DNA of 16,058 bases from Desulfobacterales bacterium (GTDB taxonomy: Bacteria > Desulfobacterota > Desulfobacteria > Desulfobacterales > JASFBJ01), in NCBI GenBank assembly GCA_030149585.1, contig JASFBJ010000041.1, positions 1 through 16,058 of the forward strand, read 5' to 3'. The first letter of the stretch is position 1. Each line of letters opens with the position of its first letter. Shown piece by piece: positions 8,501 through 15,800 of the stretch. A model generated the notes under the pieces. The model was not told the origin of the DNA. It saw only the letters and a list, made by a program, of their open reading frames with translations, and made no database searches. The translations under genes and the position numbers were made by a program.

Positions 8501-10893
8501 CAGTGGAGCATCCTGAAACAACCGGCAATGTTGCCATTAAACTCAGTGGCGACGGTATTTACCGTTATAGATATAAATTAGATGATAATGAATGGACCCA
8601 GGCTTTTGCAATAAATGAAACTCTTGTCATCCTTAACCTTGATGATGAAGAACATTCCATTGAAATAGAGGTAGAAGATGCTGAAATGACCTGGCACGCA
8701 GCAGGCCAGATAAACTGGCTCGTTATGGTCCCGCCAACAGTAGTTTCCACGCTTCCCGGCGATGGTTCAACTGCTCCGACCAATACAACAATAAGCATCA
8801 CGTTCAGCGAAATAGTTGCTGCCGACAGCGCTGAAAGCGCTTTCAGCATAAACCCCGTGGCAGCAGGAAGCTTTGACTGGTCGGATCCCGGCAAAACAAT
8901 GATTTTTACCCCTGATTATGAACTGGATAAAAACATAACCTACACAGTAACCATAGCAAATTCTGTCTGCGATCTGGCCGGCAACACCCTTGTTGATTCC
9001 CATATCTTCTCTTTTATAATTGCCGATGTTATTATTTGTCCGGATATTGCGGATACATATATTTTATTCGGCGGCATGGGAGGCGGTAAGGGCTATCCAA
9101 AATCAACCTCCCAGGGGCATCCACTACTAAAGGCCGGAGCAGTCTCCATTGTTGATGCCAGGGCGCTGATCAAGTTTGATTTATCTTCCCTGTCTGATAT
9201 CCATCCGGATGAAATTATCAGTGCTAAATTTCATTATCAAATGAAAGCTCCGCCTGGTGATGATATGGATGTAAACGGCCCGGCTCCGGCCGATGTTCCC
9301 ATGTATGGTTTTATTTACGCTCTTGACACAATGACCTATGAATATACCGCTCTTTATGAAGGTATCTGGCAAGAGGCAGGCAAGACAGACCCTCCACTGC
9401 CCCACCCCTTAGAACCTTTTTTCTGGACCGAAGGCGAGTATTATGAGGCGGGCTATGCCTGGGCGGTAAATAAACCCGGATATGCTCCAGGCGCTCCCAT
9501 GATTTTTGCTGCCCATAACACAGGGCCGAATACTCAGGGATCTATTGATATTACAAAAATAGTAAAAGGATGGATAATCGGCCGTTTTTCAAATAACGGA
9601 ATAGAGCTTAAGGATCACGATGATCGTTCAGATACGGGAAGTGCATACGGCGATGGGTATAGCTGGTTTCTTGCCTCCCGTGAGGACAGCTACGGAGCGC
9701 CGTATCTTGCAGTTCAGGTGCATGTTAATGACAGGGTCAGAATTATAAACAAACCTGTAACATTGCCTGCTGTTTTATATGGAGAAAATAGAACTTTTAA
9801 GGCTGAAGGCGGAGACAGTTCAAATTATAACTGGCGGGTTTATGGCCCAAAAGGAGATGATCTCACTGATCAGATACTTTCAACAACTGAGGGCGGCGGC
9901 AGCACAATATTTACAGCTCCGGGCACAGGGGCCGGCCTTTATAAAATTATTATAAGCGACGGAATAAAAAGCGACAGCCTTTTGATCGGTGTTACAGACT
10001 CTGACGCATATATACCAAATGATGATTTGTACGGGCTTTCGCAGCAGAGTTTTCCGCTTTTTATGGGACAGGAAATTAATACTATAGGGCAGCAGATTAT
10101 ATATCAGGTTTGCGAAAAAACAGTCGCAGACCTGGGCATTTCCGGAATGTTGGGCAAAATTACTCTCATAACCGAAACCGGTGTTCAGCAAATCGGCGGA
10201 ACAGGTCTTCCAGATGCTGCTAAAACCTCAATTTCAATTATTGAAAATCCTTCTGCGGGCAGTCCTGTGGTAAGTGTAACAGATGAAAATAATAATTTTC
10301 TTTGCGCAATAGAGTTTGGTGCCGGTGATATTGAAGCCGGCGCCGGCAGAATATATATTGCCGCCACAGACAGCGGCATACCATCCTGGGATAATGCTTC
10401 AAATGTTTACAACTTTGCTGTTTTTAATGAAAATGGTGAAAAAACAGATAATTCTTTAATCAATAATATTGTAATAACTTTGAGTTTTAACAAGGCATTA
10501 ATTCAGTCCGACCAGTTGCGTAACGGCGGCTATTCTATTATTTATGCGGAAAATACCGGTCTGTTTTTTACTGCCGAAGAGAATCATCCAGAGCAAAAAG
10601 GGAGCATAGAGATAGATAATATTATTGATGTTAATTATAATGAGGGATGGATAAAATTCAGGGCAGATCATCTTACTTCATTTGGAGTGCGGGGAAGCGG
10701 CAATGAATCAGGAGAATTTTCTTCAGAAAAAAAACAGCCGAAATTAGACAGCGGCTGTTTTATTATCACGGCCGATAGTTATTCAAAGGCGGATTCCTTG
10801 AAAGCAGGTATTGGTTTTTTAGTGATGGCATTATTTTTTGCCCTGTTCACCATTTTTTTCCATAGCGTGTTTTTTATTCTTAAAAATAATTAA
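5524..10893 (+). CDS. Giant modular surface protein (DWS/GGMG, chitobiase-like, BACON-like, SbsA-Ig, DNRLRE domains; CFI-box-like tail)
   Basis: 1789 residues. The order is signal peptide (about 1-26); an unrecognised domain (43-256) clearly homologous to the whole body of the small PEP-CTERM protein at 11123; two chitobiase-C-terminal-like repeats (about 260-339, 345-422; IIYYTIDGTEPT core); two BACON-like repeats (426-529, 534-637; LNWSVSDNVDWLSLTPESG core); and a divergent second copy of the DWS domain (640-872). Next come two SbsA-type Ig-like domains (880-979, 1070-1167; VVST-[IL]-P, ITF) around an unassigned segment, then a DNRLRE-type domain (1169-1399; ALIKFDLSSL, DITKIVKGW) related to the protein at 12088. 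A C-terminal region ends HLTSFGV. The last 47 residues hold GCFIITAD (Cys1745) and a membrane helix, resembling CFI-box-CTERM anchors. AAAAGG at 5511 with a 7-nt spacer supports the start. Likely surface adhesion or glycan binding (inference); no catalytic motif seen. Confidence 0.88.
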   Translation: MKKKHIIFILISMLILFAGFSKPAAAGDMEGPPGGYFCPGYVDAPDWSADTGYTRQSWDFLPVPDLDEPGTYKEPAFINDDAPILYPNPVTPPVSPDADTYGGPGMYNSYGSPSFYASGRTTSFAWEWTDYGMGMENNTFYGHIGGMGAGYVAFELPSLEIANATKEIWIQYIVYLHKNDTPADMVTGFFSDSDMSAEIGAMESRLWEQLDGPGGTGYWWRITENWTMPQSDKDFFRLETADGTATLIDTIDIQTRCKTVFTPEFDPVSGTTFTSPLAVSISCATNGAIIYYTIDGTEPTLSSNEYTEAISISESTTFKARAFKNGMEQSAVATATYTKADTVVEPVFLPVSGSTFTSSLAVSISCATNGAIIYYTIDGTEPTLSSNEYTEAISISESTTFKARAFKDGMEQSSIADAAYTRAFPEIAYSSPVFNFNAIENDNNPDAQILEIWNSGSGILNWSVSDNVDWLSLTPESGSSTSEDNKGAVTLSVDITGLNPGDYEAKLIISDPEAKKPSVSLCVNLSISAEPEVPNIAYSSLEYIFSAAQSGNDPADNSLWIWNSGTGTLNWSVSDNVDWLSLTPESGSSTSEDDKEAVTLSVDITGLDAGNYDAAITISDPEAANNQQTINIRLTIISSEWSDNPYYTHQSWEFNSLDIDPDTPGWQLPTCNDAGKDDAISPGIPGREDDEGNPYAPLAPDALDDEFQNNYGEPLLIYAMPRDNESGGWSWHAMAGPWFRCGYYGGMGDTALVFEIPNYYQAEQMHTQVKIEWFFFGSDNGLDWRCEIGRNYEKNLDESNHLDRIIITNTNGVNLLNETVVEIPDTVNPNGKIWHRITQLWEFDDSPAKIYAKIYGLSNVAVLIDQVEINARSLNYISPPEVVSTIPMPGENDARVNSPIFITFNRPMDKAATEAAFSISPEIEGSFTWSALDKNLTFNPEYYLSCGDEYTVTVSKDAKDVSEVNLVEDYTFSFTTENYTDPAAEFENIPEGTVEHPETTGNVAIKLSGDGIYRYRYKLDDNEWTQAFAINETLVILNLDDEEHSIEIEVEDAEMTWHAAGQINWLVMVPPTVVSTLPGDGSTAPTNTTISITFSEIVAADSAESAFSINPVAAGSFDWSDPGKTMIFTPDYELDKNITYTVTIANSVCDLAGNTLVDSHIFSFIIADVIICPDIADTYILFGGMGGGKGYPKSTSQGHPLLKAGAVSIVDARALIKFDLSSLSDIHPDEIISAKFHYQMKAPPGDDMDVNGPAPADVPMYGFIYALDTMTYEYTALYEGIWQEAGKTDPPLPHPLEPFFWTEGEYYEAGYAWAVNKPGYAPGAPMIFAAHNTGPNTQGSIDITKIVKGWIIGRFSNNGIELKDHDDRSDTGSAYGDGYSWFLASREDSYGAPYLAVQVHVNDRVRIINKPVTLPAVLYGENRTFKAEGGDSSNYNWRVYGPKGDDLTDQILSTTEGGGSTIFTAPGTGAGLYKIIISDGIKSDSLLIGVTDSDAYIPNDDLYGLSQQSFPLFMGQEINTIGQQIIYQVCEKTVADLGISGMLGKITLITETGVQQIGGTGLPDAAKTSISIIENPSAGSPVVSVTDENNNFLCAIEFGAGDIEAGAGRIYIAATDSGIPSWDNASNVYNFAVFNENGEKTDNSLINNIVITLSFNKALIQSDQLRNGGYSIIYAENTGLFFTAEENHPEQKGSIEIDNIIDVNYNEGWIKFRADHLTSFGVRGSGNESGEFSSEKKQPKLDSGCFIITADSYSKADSLKAGIGFLVMALFFALFTIFFHSVFFILKNN
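6352..6495 (+). repeat. 144-bp internal direct repeat, copy 1
   Basis: Identical base for base to 6601-6744 (249-bp period, exactly 83 codons). It encodes most of the first chitobiase-like repeat of the giant surface protein. Synonymous positions are also identical, which points to recent duplication or gene conversion rather than selection on protein sequence alone. Confidence 0.9.
6601..6744 (+). repeat. 144-bp internal direct repeat, copy 2
   Basis: Second copy of the sequence at 6352-6495. Divergence starts abruptly on both sides (for example AAC versus GAC just after the 3' end), so the conserved block is sharply bounded. Confidence 0.9.
6900..6975 (+). repeat. 76-bp internal direct repeat, copy 1
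   Basis: Identical to 7227-7302 (327-bp period, 109 codons). It encodes the LNWSVSDNVDWLSLTPESG core of the first BACON-like domain. The flanking parts of the two domains are clearly diverged, so only the core has been homogenised or recently copied. Confidence 0.88.
7227..7302 (+). repeat. 76-bp internal direct repeat, copy 2
   Basis: Second copy of the block at 6900-6975, inside the second BACON-like domain of the giant surface protein. Confidence 0.88.
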
Positions 10894-10896
10894 ATT

Positions 10897-10957
10897 AATT
10901 GTCCTGATTGGTGAAAATCAGTGAAAATCGGTGAAAATCAGTGCAATCCAGACAATT
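10897..10957. repeat. Short tandem repeats GTGAAAATCR inside an inverted repeat
   Basis: Three consecutive 10-bp units (GTGAAAATCA at 10911-10920, GTGAAAATCG at 10921-10930, GTGAAAATCA at 10931-10940) plus a degenerate fourth (GTGCAATCCA) lie just after the giant gene. The array is bracketed by AATTGTC (10897-10903) and GACAATT (10951-10957), with a further partly paired GATTG/CAATC inside. The folded array is followed by GACTTTT, so it might serve as a weak terminator of the giant gene. Its likeness to the element at 3071-3128 suggests a regulatory or dispersed repeat. Confidence 0.6.
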
Positions 10958-11006
10958 GACTTTTCTGTAAATTTAATATTAGGTTAACCTAACACTTTTT
11001 GCCAAT
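10956..11006 (+). promoter_or_regulatory. Putative promoter/operator of the small PEP-CTERM gene with 14-bp palindrome
   Basis: TTGACT (10956-10961) could be a -35 box, with TATTAG (10977-10982, 15-nt spacer) as a suboptimal -10. The perfect palindrome TTAGGTTAACCTAA (10979-10992) overlaps the candidate -10, as expected of a repressor operator. It is followed by ACTTTTTGCCAAT (10994-11006), identical to the sequence upstream of the TonB receptor. A further imperfect hairpin (GCCAATAA / TTATTTGGC) extends to about 11022. The promoter call is weak; the palindrome is certain. Confidence 0.35.
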
Positions 11007-11040
11007 AAACAAATTATTTGGCAGTAAAAATTAAACTAAA

Positions 11041-11053
11041 GAAAGGAGGTGAT
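11041..11053 (+). promoter_or_regulatory. Extended Shine-Dalgarno sequence in the leader, without a suitably placed start
   Basis: GAAAGGAGGTGAT is complementary over 13 bases to the usual 3' end of bacterial 16S rRNA (ATCACCTCCTTTC). It lies about 70 nt before the real start at 11123, which has its own AGGAGG at 11112-11117. No well-spaced start follows it. A GTG overlapping the motif (11048) would give a 14-codon ORF, but with no spacer. It may be a ribosome standby or mRNA-stabilising site in the leader of a highly expressed surface protein. Confidence 0.45.
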
Positions 11054-11122
11054 AGCCGACAAAAAAAGTAGTTTTAACCAAATTGGAAAATAATATTAAT
11101 CTTATAATTTCAGGAGGAAAAA

Positions 11123-11995
11123 ATGTTTAAAAAATTAGTTATATCAATAGCTGCAGTTGCACTCATCGCTGCTTTCAGTATGCCGGCCGCGGCAGGTACT
11201 TCGGTTGGACCAGGATCCCCTGGATGGGGCACTGATTTTGGTTATAATGGGTATTCCCCGCATAGCTCCATAAATCCGCCTGACTGGTCGGCCAATGCGA
11301 ATTATACTCATCAGGCCTGGGATTTTGTCCCCATTGAAGACCCGGCCGAACCCGGCACCTATATGGAATACACTCTGCCCATTGCTCCGGATGCAGCTAC
11401 ATACGGCGGACCTGCTACGGACAATCCTTACGGCAACCCTTTATTCTATGAAACAGGGCAGTCTCAGGGATTTGCCTGGACAGCAAATACCGACTACGGC
11501 ATGGGCATGGAGAATTTCGATTTCTACGGTCATGTGGGAGGTATGGGGAGCGGCTTTACTGCCTTTTCGCTTCCGAATCAGGCCAATGCAGCTCTTACAA
11601 CACAGGCATGGGTGGAGTATATCGTTTATCTGCATGTTGACGATACCCCTGCAGATATGCTTACCCAATTCGCAAGCGCCGGAGATATCAATTATGATGG
11701 TGAAGGGCTTGGCCATGGTTTCTTAACAGAAAACCTGATCGGCACAATGCTAGGCAGGGAATGGGAAGCGCTCGAAGGCCCTGGCGGCACCGGCAACTGG
11801 TGGCATGTAACTGAAGAGTGGACAATGCCACAGCTTGATAATGAATTTTTCTATCTTGAGACTGCCTACGGCACTGCGACTCTGATTGATGCGGTTGATA
11901 TTCAGACACAGAGCAATGTACCTGTTCCGGCTGCTGTATGGCTGCTCGGTTCCGGTCTGCTCGGCATGCTCGGCATTCGCCGTAGAAAAGCTTAG
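11123..11995 (+). CDS. VPLPA/PEP-CTERM protein with unrecognised DWS/GGMG domain
   Basis: 290 residues. A signal peptide (MFKKLVISIAAVALIAAF, ending AAAG near 25) precedes one domain of about 220 residues marked by PPDWSANANYTHQAWDF, EPGTY, PDAATYGGP, DYGMGMENFDFYGHVGGMG, EYIVYLHVDDTPADM, GPGGTGNWWHVTEEWTMPQ and ETAYGTATLIDAVDIQT. The tail (266-290) is VPVPAAVWLLGSG, a hydrophobic helix, then RRRKA: an exosortase sorting signal. The domain is strongly similar to residues 43-256 of the giant upstream protein and more distantly to its residues 640-872, so this is a paralogous family. I recognise no Pfam name for it. The aromatic and glycine content suggests a beta-sandwich, lectin-like domain (inference). 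AGGAGG at 11112-11117 with a 5-nt spacer fixes the start. A 15-bp hairpin lies just downstream. Confidence 0.87.
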   Translation: MFKKLVISIAAVALIAAFSMPAAAGTSVGPGSPGWGTDFGYNGYSPHSSINPPDWSANANYTHQAWDFVPIEDPAEPGTYMEYTLPIAPDAATYGGPATDNPYGNPLFYETGQSQGFAWTANTDYGMGMENFDFYGHVGGMGSGFTAFSLPNQANAALTTQAWVEYIVYLHVDDTPADMLTQFASAGDINYDGEGLGHGFLTENLIGTMLGREWEALEGPGGTGNWWHVTEEWTMPQLDNEFFYLETAYGTATLIDAVDIQTQSNVPVPAAVWLLGSGLLGMLGIRRRKA

Positions 11996-12010
11996 ACTAT
12001 AGATGTTAAA

Positions 12011-12046
12011 TTATTTCCGATTCCTCATAAAAGGAGTCGGAAATAA
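12011..12046. repeat. Strong 15-bp hairpin between the two small PEP-CTERM genes
   Basis: TTATTTCCGATTCCT (12011-12025) pairs with AGGAGTCGGAAATAA (12032-12046) with a single G-U pair and a 6-nt CATAAA loop. No U-run follows on the plus strand. The hairpin starts 16 nt after the stop of the upstream gene and the next gene begins at 12088. It may act as a 3' stabiliser or processing site that gives unequal expression from a shared transcript, or as a U-run-poor terminator. It contains an AGGAG that would be sequestered in the stem. Confidence 0.6.
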
Positions 12047-12087
12047 AATATTCAATAATAAAATATAAATGGTGAAGGAAAAAGATA

Positions 12088-12747
12088 ATGAAAAAACTAA
12101 TATTTTTATCTCTCTTTGCAGTGCTTTTTCTTGGGTTCATGGTTCCGGCAAATGCTGCTGTTGTTAATGTTGGTGTTGTGGAAGATGGTTATCTTGGCAT
12201 GGGTAACTGGTATATGGCCCGGGAATATGCAAAAGCCTTTGAATATAATTTCGGTGACGGCGCATATGATTCTGTTGCTTACACTAACTTCGATATTGAA
12301 GGTGATTTGGCCGGTTATACCTCGGACATGATTGTGGACGCCAGCTTGATTTTTTATATGACACCGCAGCAAGGAGCAGGGCTTACCCCTGTGCCGGTCG
12401 ATGAAACAAGTAATTTCGCTATAAACGCCTATGATGGTGTGTATGATCAAACTCCCGGTTATGCTGGAGAAACAGTCCATTATGACCACACGGTTACCGC
12501 TCAATATGAGTGGATTTCCATTGATATTACGGATATAGTACAGGCCTGGCTTGACGGAACCTATGATAATAATGGCATTGAAATTTCCTCGCCTGGATAC
12601 GATGGTTATGGCTGGTACTGGAATGCCAGTGAAGCTTCAGAATATACTCCCTACCTTGAAGTAAACACTGTCCCCATCCCCGGGGCTATTTACCTTCTTG
12701 GCACAGGCCTTCTCGGCCTGGCAGGTTTAAAACGCCGGAAAGCGTAA
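12088..12747 (+). CDS. PEP-CTERM protein with DNRLRE-type domain
   Basis: 219 residues. A signal peptide (MKKLIFLSLFAVLFLGF, ending ANA near 23) is followed by a DNRLRE/CBM96-like beta-sandwich domain (about 25-192). It shows SVAYTNFDIEGDL, IVDASLIFYM and, near the end, ISIDITDIVQAWLDG, DNNGIEISS and YTPYLEV, the usual landmarks of this family. The tail (195-219) reads VPIPGAIYLLGTG, a hydrophobic helix, then KRRKA, an exosortase sorting signal of the PEP-CTERM class. The domain is related to residues 1169-1399 of the giant protein upstream. GAAGGA at 12074-12079 with an 8-nt spacer supports the start. Such domains are often found on surface and biofilm proteins and some bind polysaccharide; binding here is inference. 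A good terminator follows the gene. Confidence 0.87.
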   Translation: MKKLIFLSLFAVLFLGFMVPANAAVVNVGVVEDGYLGMGNWYMAREYAKAFEYNFGDGAYDSVAYTNFDIEGDLAGYTSDMIVDASLIFYMTPQQGAGLTPVPVDETSNFAINAYDGVYDQTPGYAGETVHYDHTVTAQYEWISIDITDIVQAWLDGTYDNNGIEISSPGYDGYGWYWNASEASEYTPYLEVNTVPIPGAIYLLGTGLLGLAGLKRRKA

Positions 12748-12760
12748 AAACCCTTTGTAA

Positions 12761-12796
12761 AGCTCCTCTTTCTTTATAAGGAGGAGTTCCTTTTTT
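12761..12796 (+). terminator. Intrinsic terminator after the DNRLRE PEP-CTERM gene
   Basis: AGCTCCTCTTT (12761-12771) pairs with AAGGAGGAGTT (12778-12788) including two G-U pairs, with a 6-nt loop, and is followed by CCTTTTTT on the plus strand. It lies 14 nt after the stop at 12747. Only about 33 bp separate it from the start of the protease gene, so that gene depends on read-through or a very close promoter. Confidence 0.75.
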
Positions 12797-12828
12797 AAAA
12801 ATAAAACGTTAATTTTTGACTAAATAAA

Positions 12829-15800
12829 ATGAGATATATTATGAATATAAGTAAAATAAGTATAATGATATTAACTATATTATATCTTGCCGTGCCGGCT
12901 CTTTTGCAGGCTCAAAAAACGTCTGCACCAGGCTCAAAAGCATCAGATAATATTCAAATAATGAAAAAGCAGATAAAAGCTGCCGGTTATACTTTTACAG
13001 TGGGACATAATCGGGCAATGGAAGATATGATTGACCAGCTTTGCGGATATATCTCTCCGCCTTCAGCAGAAAAAGAGGAGGCGCTGGATTTAAAAATCAA
13101 AGGTCTGGCTGACGTTGATGCAGGTGTTGATTTTTTGCCTAAACGCTGGAGCTGGCTGGATCATGACGGGGTAACTTCCATTAAAAACCAGCGTCCGGCC
13201 GGCACCTGCTGGGCATTTGGTACTGTTGCGCCGCTGGAATGCAATATACTTATTCATGATGGAGTGGAAGAGGATATTTCTGAACAATACCTGGTTTCCT
13301 GTAATAATGAAGGCATGGGCTGCAACACCGGCGGATGGACAGTTCACAAATATCATTGTGTAATTCCTCCAGGCGAGACTGCCCTGGACGGTTTAACAGG
13401 CGCTGTTCTTGAAAGCAACTATCCTTATGTATGTGCTGCATCAGGCGGCACACCTGATTGCGGCGAAAATATTTCCAACCCCATACAGCGCGCATACCTG
13501 CTTGATTCCTTTGCCTATATTAATAATTCCATTGAAGAAATAAAGTGGGCTATTTTCAAATACGGCCCGGTTTCATCTTCAGTTGCCGTTGACCCTTATT
13601 TTCAGGCATATATAAGCGGAATTTTTAATCGTGACTATGATTCTTTTACCAATCATGCTGTTTCCCTTGTAGGATGGGATGACACCCAGGGCGCAAATGG
13701 AGTCTGGATTTTAAGAAACTCCTGGAGCCGGAACTGGGGAGAAAACGGATATATGCGCATTGAATACGGATGCAGCCGAGTGGGTTCTGATACAAGTTAT
13801 GTAGTATATAAAAACGGGGTTGATAATAAATGCGGCATTATATCATTTGATGATCTGGGTTATTCATGCAATGCAACCGTGGGAATTATTCTGCGTGACA
13901 GCGATCTTGCTGATTTGGGAAATTATGCCGTATTGGTTACCGGCGATAGTGGTGACTCTGAAACAGTTATTTTGGATGAAAATTTCGATATGGCTGCTTT
14001 TTTAGGCAATATTGATACAATAGAAGGTGCGCCAATCAAAAACGACGGTCTTTTTCAGGTTGCGCTGGATGATATTATAAGGTTAACTTATATTGATAAT
14101 GATGATGGCCTGGGCAATACTAATATCACTAAAAGATACAAAGCATTTGTTGACTGTGTTCCGCCTGTTTTTAACGGCCTTGTTTCTGCTGTACCCGGCA
14201 ATGGCTGTGTGACTTTAGCATGGGATGAGGCTGATGATATTCATAAACCGATCAAGTATAATATTTATCGCAGGCAGGACAGTGGCGGCTCCATTGGAGA
14301 CCTTATCGGAACAACCCTTGAACTCTCATTTGTCGATTATCCAGTGGAAACCGGCCTGACCTGTTATTATATTATACGCGCTGCCGACGGAGTTGAAAAT
14401 GAAGATAAGAATATGGTGGAATTAAGCGCTATTCCACTTGAACCAATAAAAACAGATATTATCAGTGTGCCAAATGATGGTTCCCAAAGCAATGGCGCGA
14501 GTTCGCATTCATCTGTCAGTGGTGACGGCAGATGTGTGGTTTTTGACTCAACAGCTTCCAACCTTGTTGAAAACGATTTAAACAATCGCAGAGACATATT
14601 TCTTTACGACGGCAATGCGGAAACTATAGAAAGAATCAGCATGGCGCTTGAATCATCAGAAGCAAATAATAACTGCTTTAAACCTGCTGTAAATGAAAAC
14701 GGCCGCTATGTGGTCTTTGAATCTTATGCTTCCAATCTGATCACAGGAGATATAAATAATAAGAAGGATATTTTTATTTATGACCGTGTCAATGCTTTTA
14801 TGGAAATTATAAGTTTATCGGAAAGCGGTGTTCAGGGAAACGGCACCAGCTCTAATGCATCTATCAGCAGCAATGGCCGGTTTGTGGTTTTCAGTTCATT
14901 TGCTTCCAACCTGGTTACAGGAGATACAAACAGCACAAGCGATATTTTCGTTTATGACCGGAGTACAAGGGGTGTTGTCCGGGTCAGCGTGTCAAATGAA
15001 GGTTTGCAGGGCAACGGGGCAAGCACAACACCGGCAATCAGCGGTGATGGCCGGTTTATTGCCTTTGAATCTTCGGCAGACAATCTGGTTCCAGGAGATA
15101 CCAATAATAATAAGGATATTTTTGTTTATGACATAGAAAATAGTATTATTGAAATACTCAGCCTCACAAGTTCCGGAGGCCAGAGCAATGGTACCAGTTC
15201 AGATGCGGCAATCAGTTCAGATGGAAAATTTGTGGCTTTTGAATCTTCGGCCGGTAATTTGGTGCCTGATGATATAAACGGGAAAAATGATATTTTTGTT
15301 TATGATATGGAAACAGGTTTTCTTGAAATGGTCAGCAAATCTGATAAAGGATTTCAAGGACTAAATACCAGCGATAATCCATGTATCAGCTCAAACGGTA
15401 ATTTTATAGCTTTTGATTCTCTTTCTTCAAATCTGGTATCAGGTGACACAAACAGCAAACGCGATATCTTCGTTTATGACCGCAATTCTAAAACAATTTT
15501 AAGAGTTAGTATGGGAGCCCATGGTATGCAGGGAAATAATGACAGCACAGGAGCAGCCATCAGTTCAAACGGCCTTTGTGTAGCTTTTAAATCAAACGCT
15601 GATAATCTTGTGGCAAAAGATTTAAATGAATTTGCTGATATTTTCATATCTGCTTTCCCGCTGACCGATGCTGATCAAGATGGTATTCAGGATGAAAAGG
15701 ACAACTGCCGCCTGACCCCGAATCCAAACCAGGAAGACACCGATCAGGACGGGTATGGCAATATTTGTGACTGTGATCTTGATAATAATAATACTGTCGG

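Noticed and set aside
10911..10950. CRISPR array
   Set aside because: The units are only 10 bp, are directly adjacent with no spacers, and number three to four. No cas gene is present.
11000..11122. Sigma-54 promoter of the PrsK/PrsR-regulated PEP-CTERM type
   Set aside because: TTTGGCAG near 11017 offers a -24-like GG, but no TTGC follows at the right -12 distance.
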